Assembly: GCF_009735685.1 (NCBI RefSeq)
Contig: NZ_WHPN01000368.1
Span: 1 to 32,472 of the forward strand
Source: Streptomyces lycii
Lineage (GTDB): Bacteria > Actinomycetota > Actinomycetes > Streptomycetales > Streptomycetaceae
Direction: 5' to 3'
DNA: 32,472 nucleotides
Below the pieces are notes generated by a model, which was not told where the DNA came from, searched no databases, and was given only the letters and a program-made list of their open reading frames with translations. Numbering within the stretch: position 1 is the first letter of the stretch; each line of letters starts with the position of its first letter. A program made the translations under genes and the position numbers. Shown here piece by piece: positions 15,824-25,011 of the stretch.

Positions 15824-17269
15824 TCACGCCTTTCCGGTCTTCTCTTTGCCGAACAGCACCCACAGCAGGAAAGGGCCGCCGAGCACGCTGGTGACGACAC
15901 CGACGGGTATCTCCACGGGCGCGACGACCCGGCCCAGCGCGTCGGCGCCCGCGGTCAGCGCCGCGCCGAGGAGGGCGGAACCGGCGACCGGTACCCGGTC
16001 GGGCCCGCAGAGCCGGGACGCGACGACGGGGGCGGCGAGGGCCACGAAGGAGATCGGTCCGCCGACGCCGACGGCGACGCCCGCGAGCAGGACGGCCAGC
16101 GTCAGCGCGACACCGCGGACCAGGCGCACGTCGACGCCGAGCGCGGAGGCCGTGTCGTCGTCGAAGCGCAGCGCCCCGAGCCGGTTGCCGGAGGCCAGGG
16201 CGAGCGGCACCAGCACGGCGAGGCAGATCAGCAGCGGTACGGCGACGCCGTAGTCGCGGCCGCTGAGGCTGCCGACGCTCCACAGGAAGATGCCGCCCGC
16301 GCTGCTCTGGTTCTGGCGGGACATCACCAGGTCGCCCACGGCGCCGACGACGGTGGAGACGCCGATGCCGACGACGAGGACGCGGTAGCCGCGGGTGCCC
16401 ATGCCGCCGGCGGCGAACACGACGAGGACCGCGGCCGCGACCGCGCCGACCGGACCGAGCCACCAGTCGCCCACCATGGCCGTCGAGCTGCCGACGACGG
16501 AGGCGACGACGACGGCGGTGGCGCCCTCGTTGACGCCGATGACGTCGGGTGTGGCGAGCCGGTTGCCGGCCAGGGTCTGGAGCAGGCAGCCGGAGATGCC
16601 GAGCGCCGCGCCGACGAGCAGGCCCACGACGATCCGGGGCAGCCGGAGGTCCTGCACGATCATGTTGGTGGCGAAGTCGCCGGTGCCCAGCAGCCCCCGC
16701 ACGGACTCGGTGAGGCTCATGCCGGTGGAGCTGGCGAGCGTCGCGAGGACGACGACCACGGCGATCACGGCGGTCAGCGCGAGCGAGACGAGCGCGGTGC
16801 GGCGCGGGAACAGCCAGGACAGCGTCCCGGCGCGCAGCGGCACCGCGTCCGCCGGCACGAGCGACGGACCGCCGGACGGACCGCCGGACGGACCGCCGGA
16901 AGGACCACCGGACGGACCGCCGGAAGCGCCACCGGAAGGACCGCTGGACGGGCCGTCCGCCGGACCGGCGGACGGAAGGGCGGACCGACCCGCGGACCGA
17001 CCGGTGGACCGACCGTTGGACAAGCCGTTGGACAGACGGCCGGAAGCACTGGCGGAGGGGTCACCGGAAGCACCGCCGGAGGGAGCACCGGAAACACCGC
17101 CGGAGGGGTCACCGGAAGGACCGTGGGACGGGCCGTCGGACGGGATGGTGGAAGGGCCGGTGGACGGGCCGTTGGAGGTGCCGGTGGACGAAAGCGTGGC
17201 GGCCTCGCCGTCGTACGGCCCGTCGGCGCCCGGCGCGGGCACGGCCTCCCGCCGCGTCGGCCGGGTCAC
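15824..17269 (-). CDS. FecCD-family siderophore permease with a repeat-rich N-terminus
   Basis: At 481 residues it is about 130-140 longer than usual FecCD permeases. The C-terminal 330 residues are a normal permease: about ten membrane helices and the family motifs DLRLPRIVVGLLVGAALGISG, NRLATPDVIGVNEGA and ALGVDVRLVRG. The first 150 residues are a cytoplasmic extension dominated by the four-residue pattern xGPS, from 12-bp DNA repeats. It would form the membrane channel with the other FecCD protein and couple to the ATPase. GTG 17269 overlaps the upstream stop (GTGA). A downstream start skipping the repeats is not ruled out, but I see no convincing ribosome binding site. Confidence 0.9.
   Translation of the reverse strand: MTRPTRREAVPAPGADGPYDGEAATLSSTGTSNGPSTGPSTIPSDGPSHGPSGDPSGGVSGAPSGGASGDPSASASGRLSNGLSNGRSTGRSAGRSALPSAGPADGPSSGPSGGASGGPSGGPSGGPSGGPSGGPSLVPADAVPLRAGTLSWLFPRRTALVSLALTAVIAVVVVLATLASSTGMSLTESVRGLLGTGDFATNMIVQDLRLPRIVVGLLVGAALGISGCLLQTLAGNRLATPDVIGVNEGATAVVVASVVGSSTAMVGDWWLGPVGAVAAAVLVVFAAGGMGTRGYRVLVVGIGVSTVVGAVGDLVMSRQNQSSAGGIFLWSVGSLSGRDYGVAVPLLICLAVLVPLALASGNRLGALRFDDDTASALGVDVRLVRGVALTLAVLLAGVAVGVGGPISFVALAAPVVASRLCGPDRVPVAGSALLGAALTAGADALGRVVAPVEIPVGVVTSVLGGPFLLWVLFGKEKTGKA
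16861..17205. repeat. 12-bp tandem repeat in the permease N-terminus
   Basis: About 28 imperfect 12-bp units, of the type GGACCGCCGGAC on the + strand, encode xGPS-like tetrapeptides on the - strand. The units nearest the membrane domain (16865-16915) are almost identical; the outer ones have diverged. Confidence 0.8.
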
Positions 17270-18423
17270 GACCGGGCTCCCGGGGCGCCGAGGGAGAGCA
17301 TCCCCCGGGACCGTGCGATCCAGATGAGCAGGGGCCCGCCGACGAGCGCGAGCAGCACGCTGACCGGTGTCTCCCAGGGGCGGATCACGATCCGGGCGAG
17401 GATGTCGGCGGCGATCATCACATCGGCCGCGACGAGGGCCGAGAGCAGCAGCTGCGGTGCCATCCGAGGGCCCGTCACCACGCGGGCCGCGTACGGGGCG
17501 AGCAGCCCGAGGAAGGCGATCGGCCCGGCCATCGCGACCGCGGCCCCGGCCAGCAGGGTCACGGCGACGGCGACGACCAGCCGGATCCGGGCCGGGTGGT
17601 GGCCGAGTGCCCGGGCCGCGTCGTCGCCGAGGGCGAGCGCGGACAGCGGCCGCACCGCGCCGAACGCGATGGCGAGCCCCGCGACGACGAGCGGGGCGAG
17701 CGCGAGGGCCGTGGACGTCTCGACGTTCGCGAGCGAGCCGATGGTCCAGTAGCGGTAGTCGTCGAACGTGCTCTGGGTGCCGAGGAGTACGTACGAGGTC
17801 ATGCCGTGGAAGGTGGCGCCGAGCGCGGAGCCGGCGAGCACCAGGCGCAGCGGTGACGCGGCGGCCCGGCCCGAGGCGGCGAGCAGCAGCACGACACCGC
17901 TGGCGAGGACGCCTCCGGCGAGCGCCCAGAGCAGGATGCCGTAGGCGGAGTCGGTGCCGAAGTAGGTGAGGCCGACCACGACGCCCAGCGCGGCACCGGA
18001 GTTGACGCCCAGCAGCCCTGTCTCGGCGAGCGGGTTGCGGGTGACGGCCTGGAGCAGACAGCCCGCGGCGCCCAGGGCGGCGCCGACGAGGATGCCGGCG
18101 AGGGTGCGGGGCAGCCGTACGTCCATCACGGCGAGCCGCACGTGCGCGTCCGCGCGGGCTGACGGGTCACCGGTCAGGAAGTCCCAGGAGCGGCTCATCG
18201 GGATGGTGTTGGAGCCGGTCAGCAGCGACAGCAGCGAGAGGGCGAGCAGAGCCGCGGCCAGCGCGGCGGCGGCCCGCAGGACGGGGCGGGCCGGCGGCCG
18301 GAGTCCGGCTCCGGCCGGTGGCCCGGCCGCGCCGGAGGCGGTGCGGCGGACGGCGCCGGGTGCGGCTTCGGTGTCGGCCGCCGGTACCGGATGTGCCGGC
18401 GGGCCCCCTTGCGGATGTGGCAT
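17266..18423 (-). CDS. FecCD-family siderophore permease, first gene of the uptake operon
   Basis: The protein has 385 residues with about ten membrane helices. Family motifs are VRLPRTLAGILVGAALGAAG, NPLAETGLLGVNSGAALG and the cytoplasmic coupling region ALGHHPARIR. The first 45 residues are Pro/Ala-rich and poorly structured. It pairs with the downstream FecCD protein to form a heterodimeric channel for a ferric siderophore, probably the catecholate made by the neighbouring genes. The ATG at 18423 touches an iron box with no ribosome binding site between, so a leaderless mRNA repressed by a DmdR/IdeR protein is likely. The stop overlaps the next start by 4 bases. Confidence 0.92.
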   Translation of the reverse strand: MPHPQGGPPAHPVPAADTEAAPGAVRRTASGAAGPPAGAGLRPPARPVLRAAAALAAALLALSLLSLLTGSNTIPMSRSWDFLTGDPSARADAHVRLAVMDVRLPRTLAGILVGAALGAAGCLLQAVTRNPLAETGLLGVNSGAALGVVVGLTYFGTDSAYGILLWALAGGVLASGVVLLLAASGRAAASPLRLVLAGSALGATFHGMTSYVLLGTQSTFDDYRYWTIGSLANVETSTALALAPLVVAGLAIAFGAVRPLSALALGDDAARALGHHPARIRLVVAVAVTLLAGAAVAMAGPIAFLGLLAPYAARVVTGPRMAPQLLLSALVAADVMIAADILARIVIRPWETPVSVLLALVGGPLLIWIARSRGMLSLGAPGARS

Positions 18424-18441
18424 AAGGTTAGCCTAGCCTAA
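18423..18441 (-). promoter_or_regulatory. Iron box (DmdR/IdeR operator)
   Basis: On the minus strand the site reads TTAGGCTAGGCTAACCTTA, 17 of 19 matches to the palindrome TTAGGTTAGGCTAACCTAA. It ends at the permease ATG and includes TAGGCT 6 bases before that ATG, a plausible -10. Bound Fe2+-repressor would block the uptake operon, and it may also affect the binding-protein gene starting 97 bp to the right, for which no separate iron box is visible. Confidence 0.85.
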
Positions 18442-18537
18442 GCATTCCGGGGGTCCGGAGGCGGGCCGGGCTGCCGCCTGCCCGCACACCGTACGCCCGC
18501 CCGTTCATCCCGACGTCCCTCGCCCTCGGAGAGATCC

Positions 18538-19518
18538 ATGCCCTCGTCCCGCTCCGCCCGCCCCGGCCTGACCGCCGCCGTCGCCCTCACCGCCGCCACC
18601 GTTCTCACGCTCGCCGGCTGCGGCTCCGAGGACTCCGGCGGCAAGGCCGCAGCCAAGGCCGGCGGCGGGTCCGAGGGGCGTACGGTCACCGACGCCACCG
18701 GCGCCGAGGTCGAGACCCCCGCCCAGCCGAAGAAGGTCGTGACGCTCAGCGAGAACGACCTGGACAGCGCGCTCGCACTCGGTGTGAAGCCGGTCGGGCT
18801 GTCGGCGGGCCGCGGGCAGAAGGGCGCCCCGGAGTACCTGGGTGACGACGCGAAGGGCATCCCCGTCGTCGGCGCGGTCACCGGGCCGGACATCGAGAAG
18901 GTCGTCCGGGCCCGCCCCGATCTCATCCTGGCCGGGCAGATCGCCGACAAGCAGGTGCTGAGCCAGCTCCGCGAGATCGCGCCGACGGTGGTCACCGCGG
19001 GCAAGGGCAAGACCTGGAAGGACTCGTTCACGCTCGCCGGCGAGGCGCTCAACAAGTCGGACGAGGCCAAGTCCTTCCTGGCGGACTACGACCGCCGGGT
19101 GGACGAGGTGAAGGAGGCCATCGGTGACCGGGCGGGTTCGTCCGTCAGCGTCGCCCGCTACTCCGCGCGCGGCACCGCGGTCATGCAGCAGGGCGTGTTC
19201 ATCAGCGATGTGCTGAAGGACCTCGGCTTCGAGCGCCCCGGCATCCAGAACGACCGGGGTGAGGGCCACTCGACCCCGGTCGGCGACGAGGACATCGAAC
19301 AGATCGACGGCGACTGGCTGTTCATCGGCACCCTCGCGTCCACCGGCAAGGACGCCGACCTGTTCGAGGAACTGAAGAAGAAGCCCGCCTACCGGCAGGT
19401 CGGCGCGGTCGAGAAGGGCAACGTCACCGAGATCGACGGCTCGATGTGGACCAGTGTGGGCGGTGCCCGGGCGTCGATGAAGGTGCTCGACGACATCGAG
19501 AAGGCTATGGCGGAGTGA
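18538..19518 (+). CDS. Ferric-siderophore-binding lipoprotein (FecB/FepB-like)
   Basis: The 326-residue protein has a lipoprotein signal peptide: Arg-rich start, hydrophobic helix and lipobox LTLAGC with the lipidated C28. A Gly/Ser/Ala-rich tether follows. The remainder is a periplasmic-binding-protein fold of the siderophore class (KKVVTLSENDLDSALALGVKPVG, then RPDLILAGQ, then PTVVTAG, and a C-terminal GARASMKVLDDIEKAM). It should sit on the outer face of the membrane and pass ferric siderophore to the FecCD channel encoded divergently. GGAGAG lies 4 bases before the ATG. It could deliver the catecholate made by the adjacent cluster; the ligand itself cannot be read from sequence. Confidence 0.92.
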   Translation: MPSSRSARPGLTAAVALTAATVLTLAGCGSEDSGGKAAAKAGGGSEGRTVTDATGAEVETPAQPKKVVTLSENDLDSALALGVKPVGLSAGRGQKGAPEYLGDDAKGIPVVGAVTGPDIEKVVRARPDLILAGQIADKQVLSQLREIAPTVVTAGKGKTWKDSFTLAGEALNKSDEAKSFLADYDRRVDEVKEAIGDRAGSSVSVARYSARGTAVMQQGVFISDVLKDLGFERPGIQNDRGEGHSTPVGDEDIEQIDGDWLFIGTLASTGKDADLFEELKKKPAYRQVGAVEKGNVTEIDGSMWTSVGGARASMKVLDDIEKAMAE

Positions 19519-19534
19519 CGGCCGTGGGCGGGCG

Positions 19535-19790
19535 ACGGTCGCGGTACGAGCGCGGCCGTGGTGAAGCGACGGCCGTGGCCGCGCGATCGCCGCTCCGGCA
19601 GGACGGCCGTGGTCAAGCGACGGACGTGGTGACGGCGCGGGCGTGGTGACGGCACGGATGTGGTGACGGGACGGCCGTGGCCGGTGGCGGACGTGACGAG
19701 GTGGCGGACGTGGCCAGGTGACGGCCCGTGGTGAAGGCGCGGCCCGTGGTGAAGTGACGGGCCGTGGGTGAAGTGAACCGGCCGGGCCGA
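19535..19790. repeat. Degenerate 17-18-bp tandem repeat
   Basis: Units resembling ACGGCACGGATGTGGTG repeat about ten times with drifting length (16-19 bp) after the lipoprotein gene. The 421-bp gap from 19519 to 19939 holds this repeat, then a terminator-like hairpin, then the iron box of the biosynthetic operon. No gene is apparent in it. Confidence 0.6.
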
Positions 19791-19809
19791 CCACCCGGAG
19801 GCGGGGGAG

Positions 19810-19840
19810 GCGGCGGGTGTCCTCGGAGGGCACCCGCCGC
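19810..19840 (+). terminator. Strong hairpin before the biosynthetic operon
   Basis: A 10-bp perfect stem (GCGGCGGGTG/CACCCGCCGC) continues through a T-G pair and 3 more pairs to a 3-base loop. It should isolate the dhb promoter from read-through of the lipoprotein gene. Confidence 0.65.
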
Positions 19841-19863
19841 GTCATGCGCCCAACCGGACTGTG

Positions 19864-19882
19864 TTAGGTTAGGCAAGCCTTA
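19864..19882 (+). promoter_or_regulatory. Iron box (DmdR/IdeR operator) of the dhb operon
   Basis: TTAGGTTAGGCAAGCCTTA matches 16 of 19 positions of TTAGGTTAGGCTAACCTAA, with a perfect left half. It stands 57 bases before the dhbA start, where the operon promoter should be. Iron-replete repression of siderophore synthesis is the expected effect. Confidence 0.85.
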
Positions 19883-19939
19883 CTTGAGGGGTCGTCGCGG
19901 TTCGCCGCGGACGGCCGGAACGGAACGAGAGGAAGCGCC

Positions 19940-20722
19940 GTGCAGGAGCCGGAACTCGCAGGCCGTGTCGCCCTGGTGACCGGTGCCGGGCAGGGCATAG
20001 GCGAGGCCGTGGTGCGCGCACTCGTGGAGCGGGGCGCGCGCGTCGCGGCCGTCGACCGCAACGCCGAGGGCGTCAAGGAACTGGAGGCCGAGTTCGGCCC
20101 CGCCACCGTCACCGCCCATCCGGCCGATGTCACCGACAGCGCCGCCGTCGACGAGGTCGTGGACCGGGTCGAGCGGGAGACCGGCCCCCTCGGCATCCTC
20201 GTCAACGTCGCCGGCGTGCTGCGCACCTCACCTGTCGTGGACCTCGGCGACGAGGACTGGTCACAGACCTTCGCCGTCAACACCACCGGCGTCTTCCACA
20301 CCTCCCGCGCGGTGGCCCGCCGCATGTCCGGGCGCGGCTCCGGCTGCATCGTCACCGTCGGCTCCAACGCCGCGGGCGTTCCCCGCGCGGGCATGGCGGC
20401 GTACGCCGCCTCCAAGGCCGCCGCCACCATGTTCACCAAGTGCCTGGGCCTGGAACTGGCCCGCACCGGGATCCGCTGCAACGTCGTCTCACCCGGCTCC
20501 ACCGACACCGCGATGCAGCGCGGCATGTGGGGCGGCGACCCCGACGCGCCCGACCGGGTCGTCAACGGCGACCCCGCCTCGTACCGCGTCGGCATTCCCC
20601 TCGGCCGGATCGCCGCGCCCGGCGACATCGCGGACGCCGTCACCTTCCTGGTCTCCGACCGCGCCCGGCACATCACCATGCACGACCTGTACGTGGACGG
20701 CGGCGCGACGCTGCGCGCCTGA
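19940..20722 (+). CDS. dhbA: 2,3-dihydro-2,3-dihydroxybenzoate dehydrogenase
   Basis: The 260-residue short-chain dehydrogenase makes 2,3-dihydroxybenzoate (DHB) from its dihydro precursor using NAD+. The cofactor loop TGAGQGIG is at residues 15-22, NVAG follows strand 4, and the catalytic Ser and YAASK are in place. The C-terminal stretch ([14 protein letters not shown] and [17 protein letters not shown]) is specific to the EntA/DhbA type. GTG 19940 is preceded by GAGAGGAAG. It is the first gene of the iron-box-controlled operon. A 206-bp gap separates it from dhbC, the largest gap in the run, but all genes face the same way. Confidence 0.93.
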   Translation: MQEPELAGRVALVTGAGQGIGEAVVRALVERGARVAAVDRNAEGVKELEAEFGPATVTAHPADVTDSAAVDEVVDRVERETGPLGILVNVAGVLRTSPVVDLGDEDWSQTFAVNTTGVFHTSRAVARRMSGRGSGCIVTVGSNAAGVPRAGMAAYAASKAAATMFTKCLGLELARTGIRCNVVSPGSTDTAMQRGMWGGDPDAPDRVVNGDPASYRVGIPLGRIAAPGDIADAVTFLVSDRARHITMHDLYVDGGATLRA

Positions 20723-20928
20723 CCGGCGCCCGGACCGCGGCGCGACCGGTGTGTCCGGCCGGTCCCGTGCGCGGAGGCGTGCACGGACGCATGCCCGGAC
20801 ACCGCACCGCAGTGCACAGCCCCGCCCCGTCGCACCGTCTCACCATCGCTCAGGCGCACCGTCGCGACAGCCCACCACCCCCACCCACCCAGACCCGGCT
20901 CCACGAGGCCGGAGAACAGGAGCAGCAG

Positions 20929-22305
20929 GTGACCACGGCTCACGATGCCGCTGCCACTGAGGCTGCCGGCCGGCGGCAGACCGGCACCGTCCCGACCACG
21001 GCCGCGGTGCCTCCCGGCACCGGACCGGCGGGCACCCCCGCCACCTCCCCGGCACCGGCGGGCCCCGGTCCGGGCAGGGCCGTGGGGCCGGCTGCCGCGC
21101 GGGGACCGCGGGCCGCCGCGGACACCGCGCGGACCGCCCCGGCAAGCGGTGTGGTGGGAGCCGCCACCGCCCTGCTCGACGCGTACGCAGGAGGCGACAG
21201 CCGGTTCTTCGCCTCCCCGACCAGGACCCTGCTCGCCCGCGGCACCCGCGCCGTGGTGCCGCACGACGAACGGCCGCTGCCGCTCCGCGTCACCGAGACC
21301 CTCCGCGCCGCCCGCGCCGCCGCGGCGGGCAGCCCCGTGGTCGTCGGCGCCGTACCGTTCGACCACACCGCCCCCGCCGCGCTCACCGTCCCCGCCGGCA
21401 CCAGCTGGGCCCCGCCGCTCGCCGAGGACCCGCTCGTCGCGCTCCCCGCCGCCACGCCCGCGGCCACCGCCTGGGAGGTCACCCCGGTGCCCGCCCCGGA
21501 GGTCTACGGCGCGGCGGTCACCGAGGCCGTACGGCGGATGCGCCGCGAGGAGTTCGGCAAGGTCGTCCTCGCCCGCACCCTCGAACTGGAGTCGCCCCGG
21601 CCGCTCGACATCCCCGCGATGCTCCAGCGGCTCGCCCGCCGCGACCCGTCCGGCTACACCTTCGCCCTGCCGACCGGTCCCGGCCGCACCCTCCTCGGCG
21701 CCAGTCCGGAACTGCTCGTCTCCCGGCGCGGCGGGCGGCTCGTCGCCAACCCGCTGGCCGGTTCCGCGCCCCGCAGCACCGACCTCGCCGAGGACGTGCG
21801 CCGCGCCGCCGCGCTCCTGGAGTCGCCGAAGGACCTGCACGAACACGCCGTGGTCGTCGACGCCGTACGGGAGGCCCTCGCCCCGTACTGCACCGCTCTG
21901 GAGGTGCCCGAGCGGCCCACGCTGGTGCGCACCGCCGCGATGTGGCACCTCTCCACCACCGTCACCGGCGAGATCCGCGACCCCGCCGCCGCGTCCGCCC
22001 TGGAGCTGGCCTGCGCGCTGCACCCGACGCCCGCGGTGTGCGGCACGCCGACGGACACCGCGCGGGACGTCATCGCCGAGCTGGAACCCTTCGACCGGGG
22101 CTTCTTCACCGGCGTCGTCGGCTGGCAGGATGCCGCGGGCGACGGCGAATGGGTCGTCACCATCCGCTGCGCCGAGGCCGAGGAGCGGTCCCTGCGGCTC
22201 TACGCGGGCGCGGGCGTCGTCGCGGCGTCCTCCGCGCAGGCCGAGACCGACGAGACGGCCGCCAAGTTCCGTACCTTCCTCCACGCCGTGGGAGCCGACC
22301 AGTGA
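20929..22305 (+). CDS. dhbC: Isochorismate synthase
   Basis: This 458-residue enzyme converts chorismate to isochorismate with Mg2+. The chorismate-utilising fold is clear: FGKVVLART (about 210), GASPELLVS then NPLAGS (about 258-280), [37 protein letters not shown] (about 363) and [16 protein letters not shown]. The first 75 residues are Ala/Pro/Gly/Thr-rich and make it about 60 longer than DhbC/EntC. GTG 20929 has AGGAG 6 bases upstream. An in-frame ATG at 20791 would add 46 residues but has a poorly spaced ribosome binding site. The 206-bp gap before it holds a weak inverted repeat (20752-20758 with 20795-20801) and no gene. It overlaps dhbE by GTGA. Confidence 0.93.
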   Translation: MTTAHDAAATEAAGRRQTGTVPTTAAVPPGTGPAGTPATSPAPAGPGPGRAVGPAAARGPRAAADTARTAPASGVVGAATALLDAYAGGDSRFFASPTRTLLARGTRAVVPHDERPLPLRVTETLRAARAAAAGSPVVVGAVPFDHTAPAALTVPAGTSWAPPLAEDPLVALPAATPAATAWEVTPVPAPEVYGAAVTEAVRRMRREEFGKVVLARTLELESPRPLDIPAMLQRLARRDPSGYTFALPTGPGRTLLGASPELLVSRRGGRLVANPLAGSAPRSTDLAEDVRRAAALLESPKDLHEHAVVVDAVREALAPYCTALEVPERPTLVRTAAMWHLSTTVTGEIRDPAAASALELACALHPTPAVCGTPTDTARDVIAELEPFDRGFFTGVVGWQDAAGDGEWVVTIRCAEAEERSLRLYAGAGVVAASSAQAETDETAAKFRTFLHAVGADQ

Positions 22306-24086
22306 GCACCGCGCACATCCCGGCCACGCCGGGCACACAGGACACGCCGGACAAGCCGAGCACACAGGGTGCCCCGGGCGCGCCGGGTGCGACGGGGACG
22401 CCGCCCGGTCCGGACGGGGCCCGGTCCGCGGCCGCCCCGACCTGGCCCGCCGAGTACGCCGAGCGCTACCGCGCCGCCGGCTGGTGGCGCGGCGAAACCT
22501 TCGGGCAGGTGCTCCGCGAGCGCGCGGCGGCCCACCCGGACCGGATCGCGGTGGTCGACCCCGGCCCCGCGCCCGACGGCTCGGCCACGCGCCGCTGGAC
22601 CTACCGGGAGCTGGACGAACGGGCCGACCGGCTCGCCGCGGGCTTTCTCGCCCGGGGCATCGCCAAGGGCGACCGCGTGGTCGTGCAACTGCCCAATGTC
22701 GCCGAGTTCTTCGCCGTGCAGTTCGCGCTCTTCCGGATCGGGGCACTGCCGGTGTACGCGCTGCCCGCGCACCGCGAGACGGAGATCCGCTACTTCTGCG
22801 AATTCACCGGTGCCGTCGCCTACGTCGTGCCCGATGTGCACGCCGGCTTCGACCACCGGGACCTCGCGGCGCGGATCCGCGGGGAAGTCCCCACGCTCCG
22901 GCACGTCTTCGTCGTGGGCGAGCCCGGCGAGCACACCGCGCTGACCGACGCGGAGGCCGACCCCGGTGCGGAGGCCGAGGTGCCCGGCGACGGCCCGGCC
23001 CCGGACGACCTGGCCTTCCTCCAGCTGTCCGGCGGCAGCACCGGAGTGCCGAAGCTCATCCCGCGCACCCACGACGACTACATCTACTCGCTGTGGGGCT
23101 CCAACGAGATCTGCGCCGTCGACGAGCACAGCGTCTACCTGTGCGTGCTGCCCGCCGCGCACAACTTCCCGATGAGTTCGCCGGGCACCCTCGGCGCCTT
23201 CTACGCCGGTGCCCGTGTCGTGCTCTGCCCGCAGCCCGGCCCCGATACGGCCTTCCCGCTGATCGAGCGCGAGGGCGTGACCATCACCGGGCTGGTGCCG
23301 CCGCTGGCCCTGGTCTGGCTGGAGGCCGCCGAGCGCGGCACGCACGACCTGTCCAGCCTCCAGGTGCTGCTGGTGGGCGGCGCCAAGTTCAGCGCGGAGG
23401 CCGCCCGCCGCGTGCGGCCGACGCTGGGCTGCACGCTCCAGCAGGTGTTCGGAATGGCGGAGGGCCTGGTCAACTACACCCGGCTGGACGACCCCGAGGA
23501 GATCATCGTCACCACCCAGGGCAGGCCGATCTCCCCGGACGACGAGATCCGGATCGTGGACGAGGAGGACAACGACCTGCCCGCCGGTGAGACCGGCCAT
23601 CTGCTGACCCGCGGCCCGTACACCATCCGCGGCTACTGGAACGCGCCCGAGCACAACGCCCGCGCCTTCACGGCCGACGGCTTCTACCGCACCGGTGACG
23701 TCGTGCGGATGACGGAGACGGGGCACCTCGTGGTCGAGGGCCGCGCCAAGGACCAGATCAACCGGGGCGGCGAGAAGGTCGCGGCCGAGGAGATCGAGAA
23801 CCACATCCTGGCCCACCCGTCCGTACACGACGTGGCCGTCGTGTCGATGCCCGACGCCTATCTCGGCGAGCGCACGTGCGCCTACGTCGTGCTGCGGGAC
23901 GGCGCGGAGCCGCTCAAGCAGATCACCGTCAAGAAGTTCGTACGGGAACGGGGTCTCGCCTCGTACAAGGTGCCGGACCGTGTCGAGTTCGTCGACGCCT
24001 TCCCGGCCACCGGCATCGGCAAGGTCAGCAAGAAGGACCTGCGCGCCGCCATCGCCGAACAGGTCCGCCGGGCCGCGGACGGCTGA
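22302..24086 (+). CDS. dhbE: 2,3-dihydroxybenzoate-AMP ligase
   Basis: At 594 residues this is a stand-alone aryl adenylation enzyme. It activates DHB with ATP and transfers it to an aryl carrier protein. Core motifs are [12 protein letters not shown] (A3, about 241), [12 protein letters not shown] with N288 at the position that recognises the 2-hydroxyl in Dhb[23 protein letters not shown] (A8) and [11 protein letters not shown], carrying the A10 lysine. The first 45 residues are a Pro/Thr/Gly-rich extension absent from DhbE/EntE. GGAG lies 8 bases before the GTG, which overlaps the dhbC stop. Its partner here is probably the separate carrier protein encoded two genes downstream. Confidence 0.94.
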   Translation: MSTAHIPATPGTQDTPDKPSTQGAPGAPGATGTPPGPDGARSAAAPTWPAEYAERYRAAGWWRGETFGQVLRERAAAHPDRIAVVDPGPAPDGSATRRWTYRELDERADRLAAGFLARGIAKGDRVVVQLPNVAEFFAVQFALFRIGALPVYALPAHRETEIRYFCEFTGAVAYVVPDVHAGFDHRDLAARIRGEVPTLRHVFVVGEPGEHTALTDAEADPGAEAEVPGDGPAPDDLAFLQLSGGSTGVPKLIPRTHDDYIYSLWGSNEICAVDEHSVYLCVLPAAHNFPMSSPGTLGAFYAGARVVLCPQPGPDTAFPLIEREGVTITGLVPPLALVWLEAAERGTHDLSSLQVLLVGGAKFSAEAARRVRPTLGCTLQQVFGMAEGLVNYTRLDDPEEIIVTTQGRPISPDDEIRIVDEEDNDLPAGETGHLLTRGPYTIRGYWNAPEHNARAFTADGFYRTGDVVRMTETGHLVVEGRAKDQINRGGEKVAAEEIENHILAHPSVHDVAVVSMPDAYLGERTCAYVVLRDGAEPLKQITVKKFVRERGLASYKVPDRVEFVDAFPATGIGKVSKKDLRAAIAEQVRRAADG

Positions 24087-24142
24087 CGGCGTACCCCGCC
24101 GGCGCCCCGCCCCCACACCGCTCGAAAGGCAACCCCACCACC

Positions 24143-24775
24143 ATGGCCCTTCCCGCCATCGCCCCGTATCCCATGCCCGAGGCCGGCGACCTGCCCGCCA
24201 ACCGGGTGGACTGGACGCCCGACCCGGACCGGGCGGTCCTGCTCGTGCACGACCTGCAGAACTACTTCCTGCGCGCCTTCACCCCGGACACCTCGCCCGT
24301 CACCGAGCTGCTGGCGAACGTCGCCCGGCTGAAGAAGGAGTGCGCGCGCCTGGGGGTCCCGGTCGTCTACTCCGCGCAGCCCGGCGGCCAGACCCCCGCG
24401 GAGCGGGGACTCCAGCAGGACTTCTGGGGCCCGGGGCTCCCCGACGACGAACAGGCGAAGGCCATCCCGGAGGCGGTGGCGCCGGAGGCCGGGGACACCG
24501 TCCTGACGAAGTGGAAGTACAGCGCCTTCGTGCGCAGCGACCTCGCCGAGCGGATGGCGGCGCAGGGCCGCGACCAGCTCGTGATCGTCGGCGTCTACGC
24601 GCACATCGGTGTGATGATGACGGCGTGCGACGCGTGGATGCGCGACATCAAGGCGTTCCTGGTGGCCGACGCCCTGGCGGACTTCTCCGAGCGCGACCAC
24701 CGCACGGCGCTGGAATGGGCGGCCGCCAAGTGCGCCGTCGTCACCACCACCGACCGTCTTTTCGAGGGGAAGTAG
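24143..24775 (+). CDS. dhbB: Stand-alone isochorismatase
   Basis: The 210-residue enzyme splits isochorismate to 2,3-dihydro-2,3-dihydroxybenzoate and pyruvate. Key features match the EntB/PhzD type: D37 in LLVHDLQNYF, K123 in TKWKYSAF, and GVYAHIGVMMTACDAWMRDIK with Gly instead of the nucleophilic Cys of other family members. DADALADFSERDH also fits (here VADALADFSERDH, about 175-186). EntB and DhbB have a C-terminal carrier domain and about 285-310 residues. Here the protein stops at LFEGK and the carrier protein is a separate gene 5 bp further on. The ATG at 24143 has only AAAGG 13 bases upstream, a weak start signal. Confidence 0.92.
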   Translation: MALPAIAPYPMPEAGDLPANRVDWTPDPDRAVLLVHDLQNYFLRAFTPDTSPVTELLANVARLKKECARLGVPVVYSAQPGGQTPAERGLQQDFWGPGLPDDEQAKAIPEAVAPEAGDTVLTKWKYSAFVRSDLAERMAAQGRDQLVIVGVYAHIGVMMTACDAWMRDIKAFLVADALADFSERDHRTALEWAAAKCAVVTTTDRLFEGK

Positions 24776-24780
24776 GCACC

Positions 24781-25011
24781 ATGGCACTCACCCTGGAGCA
24801 GATCCGCGCCGACGTCGCCGACGTGCTGGGCGAGGACCCGGCGGACATCCCCGACGACGAGAACCTCGTCGACTACGGCCTGGACTCGGTCCGCATCATG
24901 GCGCTGGTGGAGCGCTGGCGGCGGGACCACGGCACCGAGGTCACCTTCGTGGACCTGGCCGAGCAGCCCGCCATCGAAAAGTGGGCGCCCCTGCTGGGGG
25001 CCGCGGCATGA
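24781..25011 (+). CDS. Free-standing aryl carrier protein
   Basis: This 76-residue protein is a single carrier domain. DYGLDSVRIM holds S36, the site for the phosphopantetheine arm; the GLDSVRIM form is typical of the aryl carrier part of EntB/DhbB. It would carry DHB between DhbE and the condensation domain of the NRPS, and the PPTase gene downstream would activate it. GAGGGGAAG lies 8 bases before the ATG, within the end of the isochorismatase gene. Its stop overlaps the NRPS start (ATGA), so stoichiometric coupling with the NRPS is likely. Confidence 0.92.
   Translation: MALTLEQIRADVADVLGEDPADIPDDENLVDYGLDSVRIMALVERWRRDHGTEVTFVDLAEQPAIEKWAPLLGAAA

Noticed and set aside
18442..18537. A second iron box for the lipoprotein gene
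   Set aside because: No 19-bp match to the TTAGG-type palindrome was found between the divergent genes besides the one at 18423-18441.
20791..22305. Longer dhbC starting at ATG 20791
   Set aside because: Its purine run is 13 bases away, while GTG 20929 has AGGAG at 6 bases and already includes more N-terminus than the family needs.
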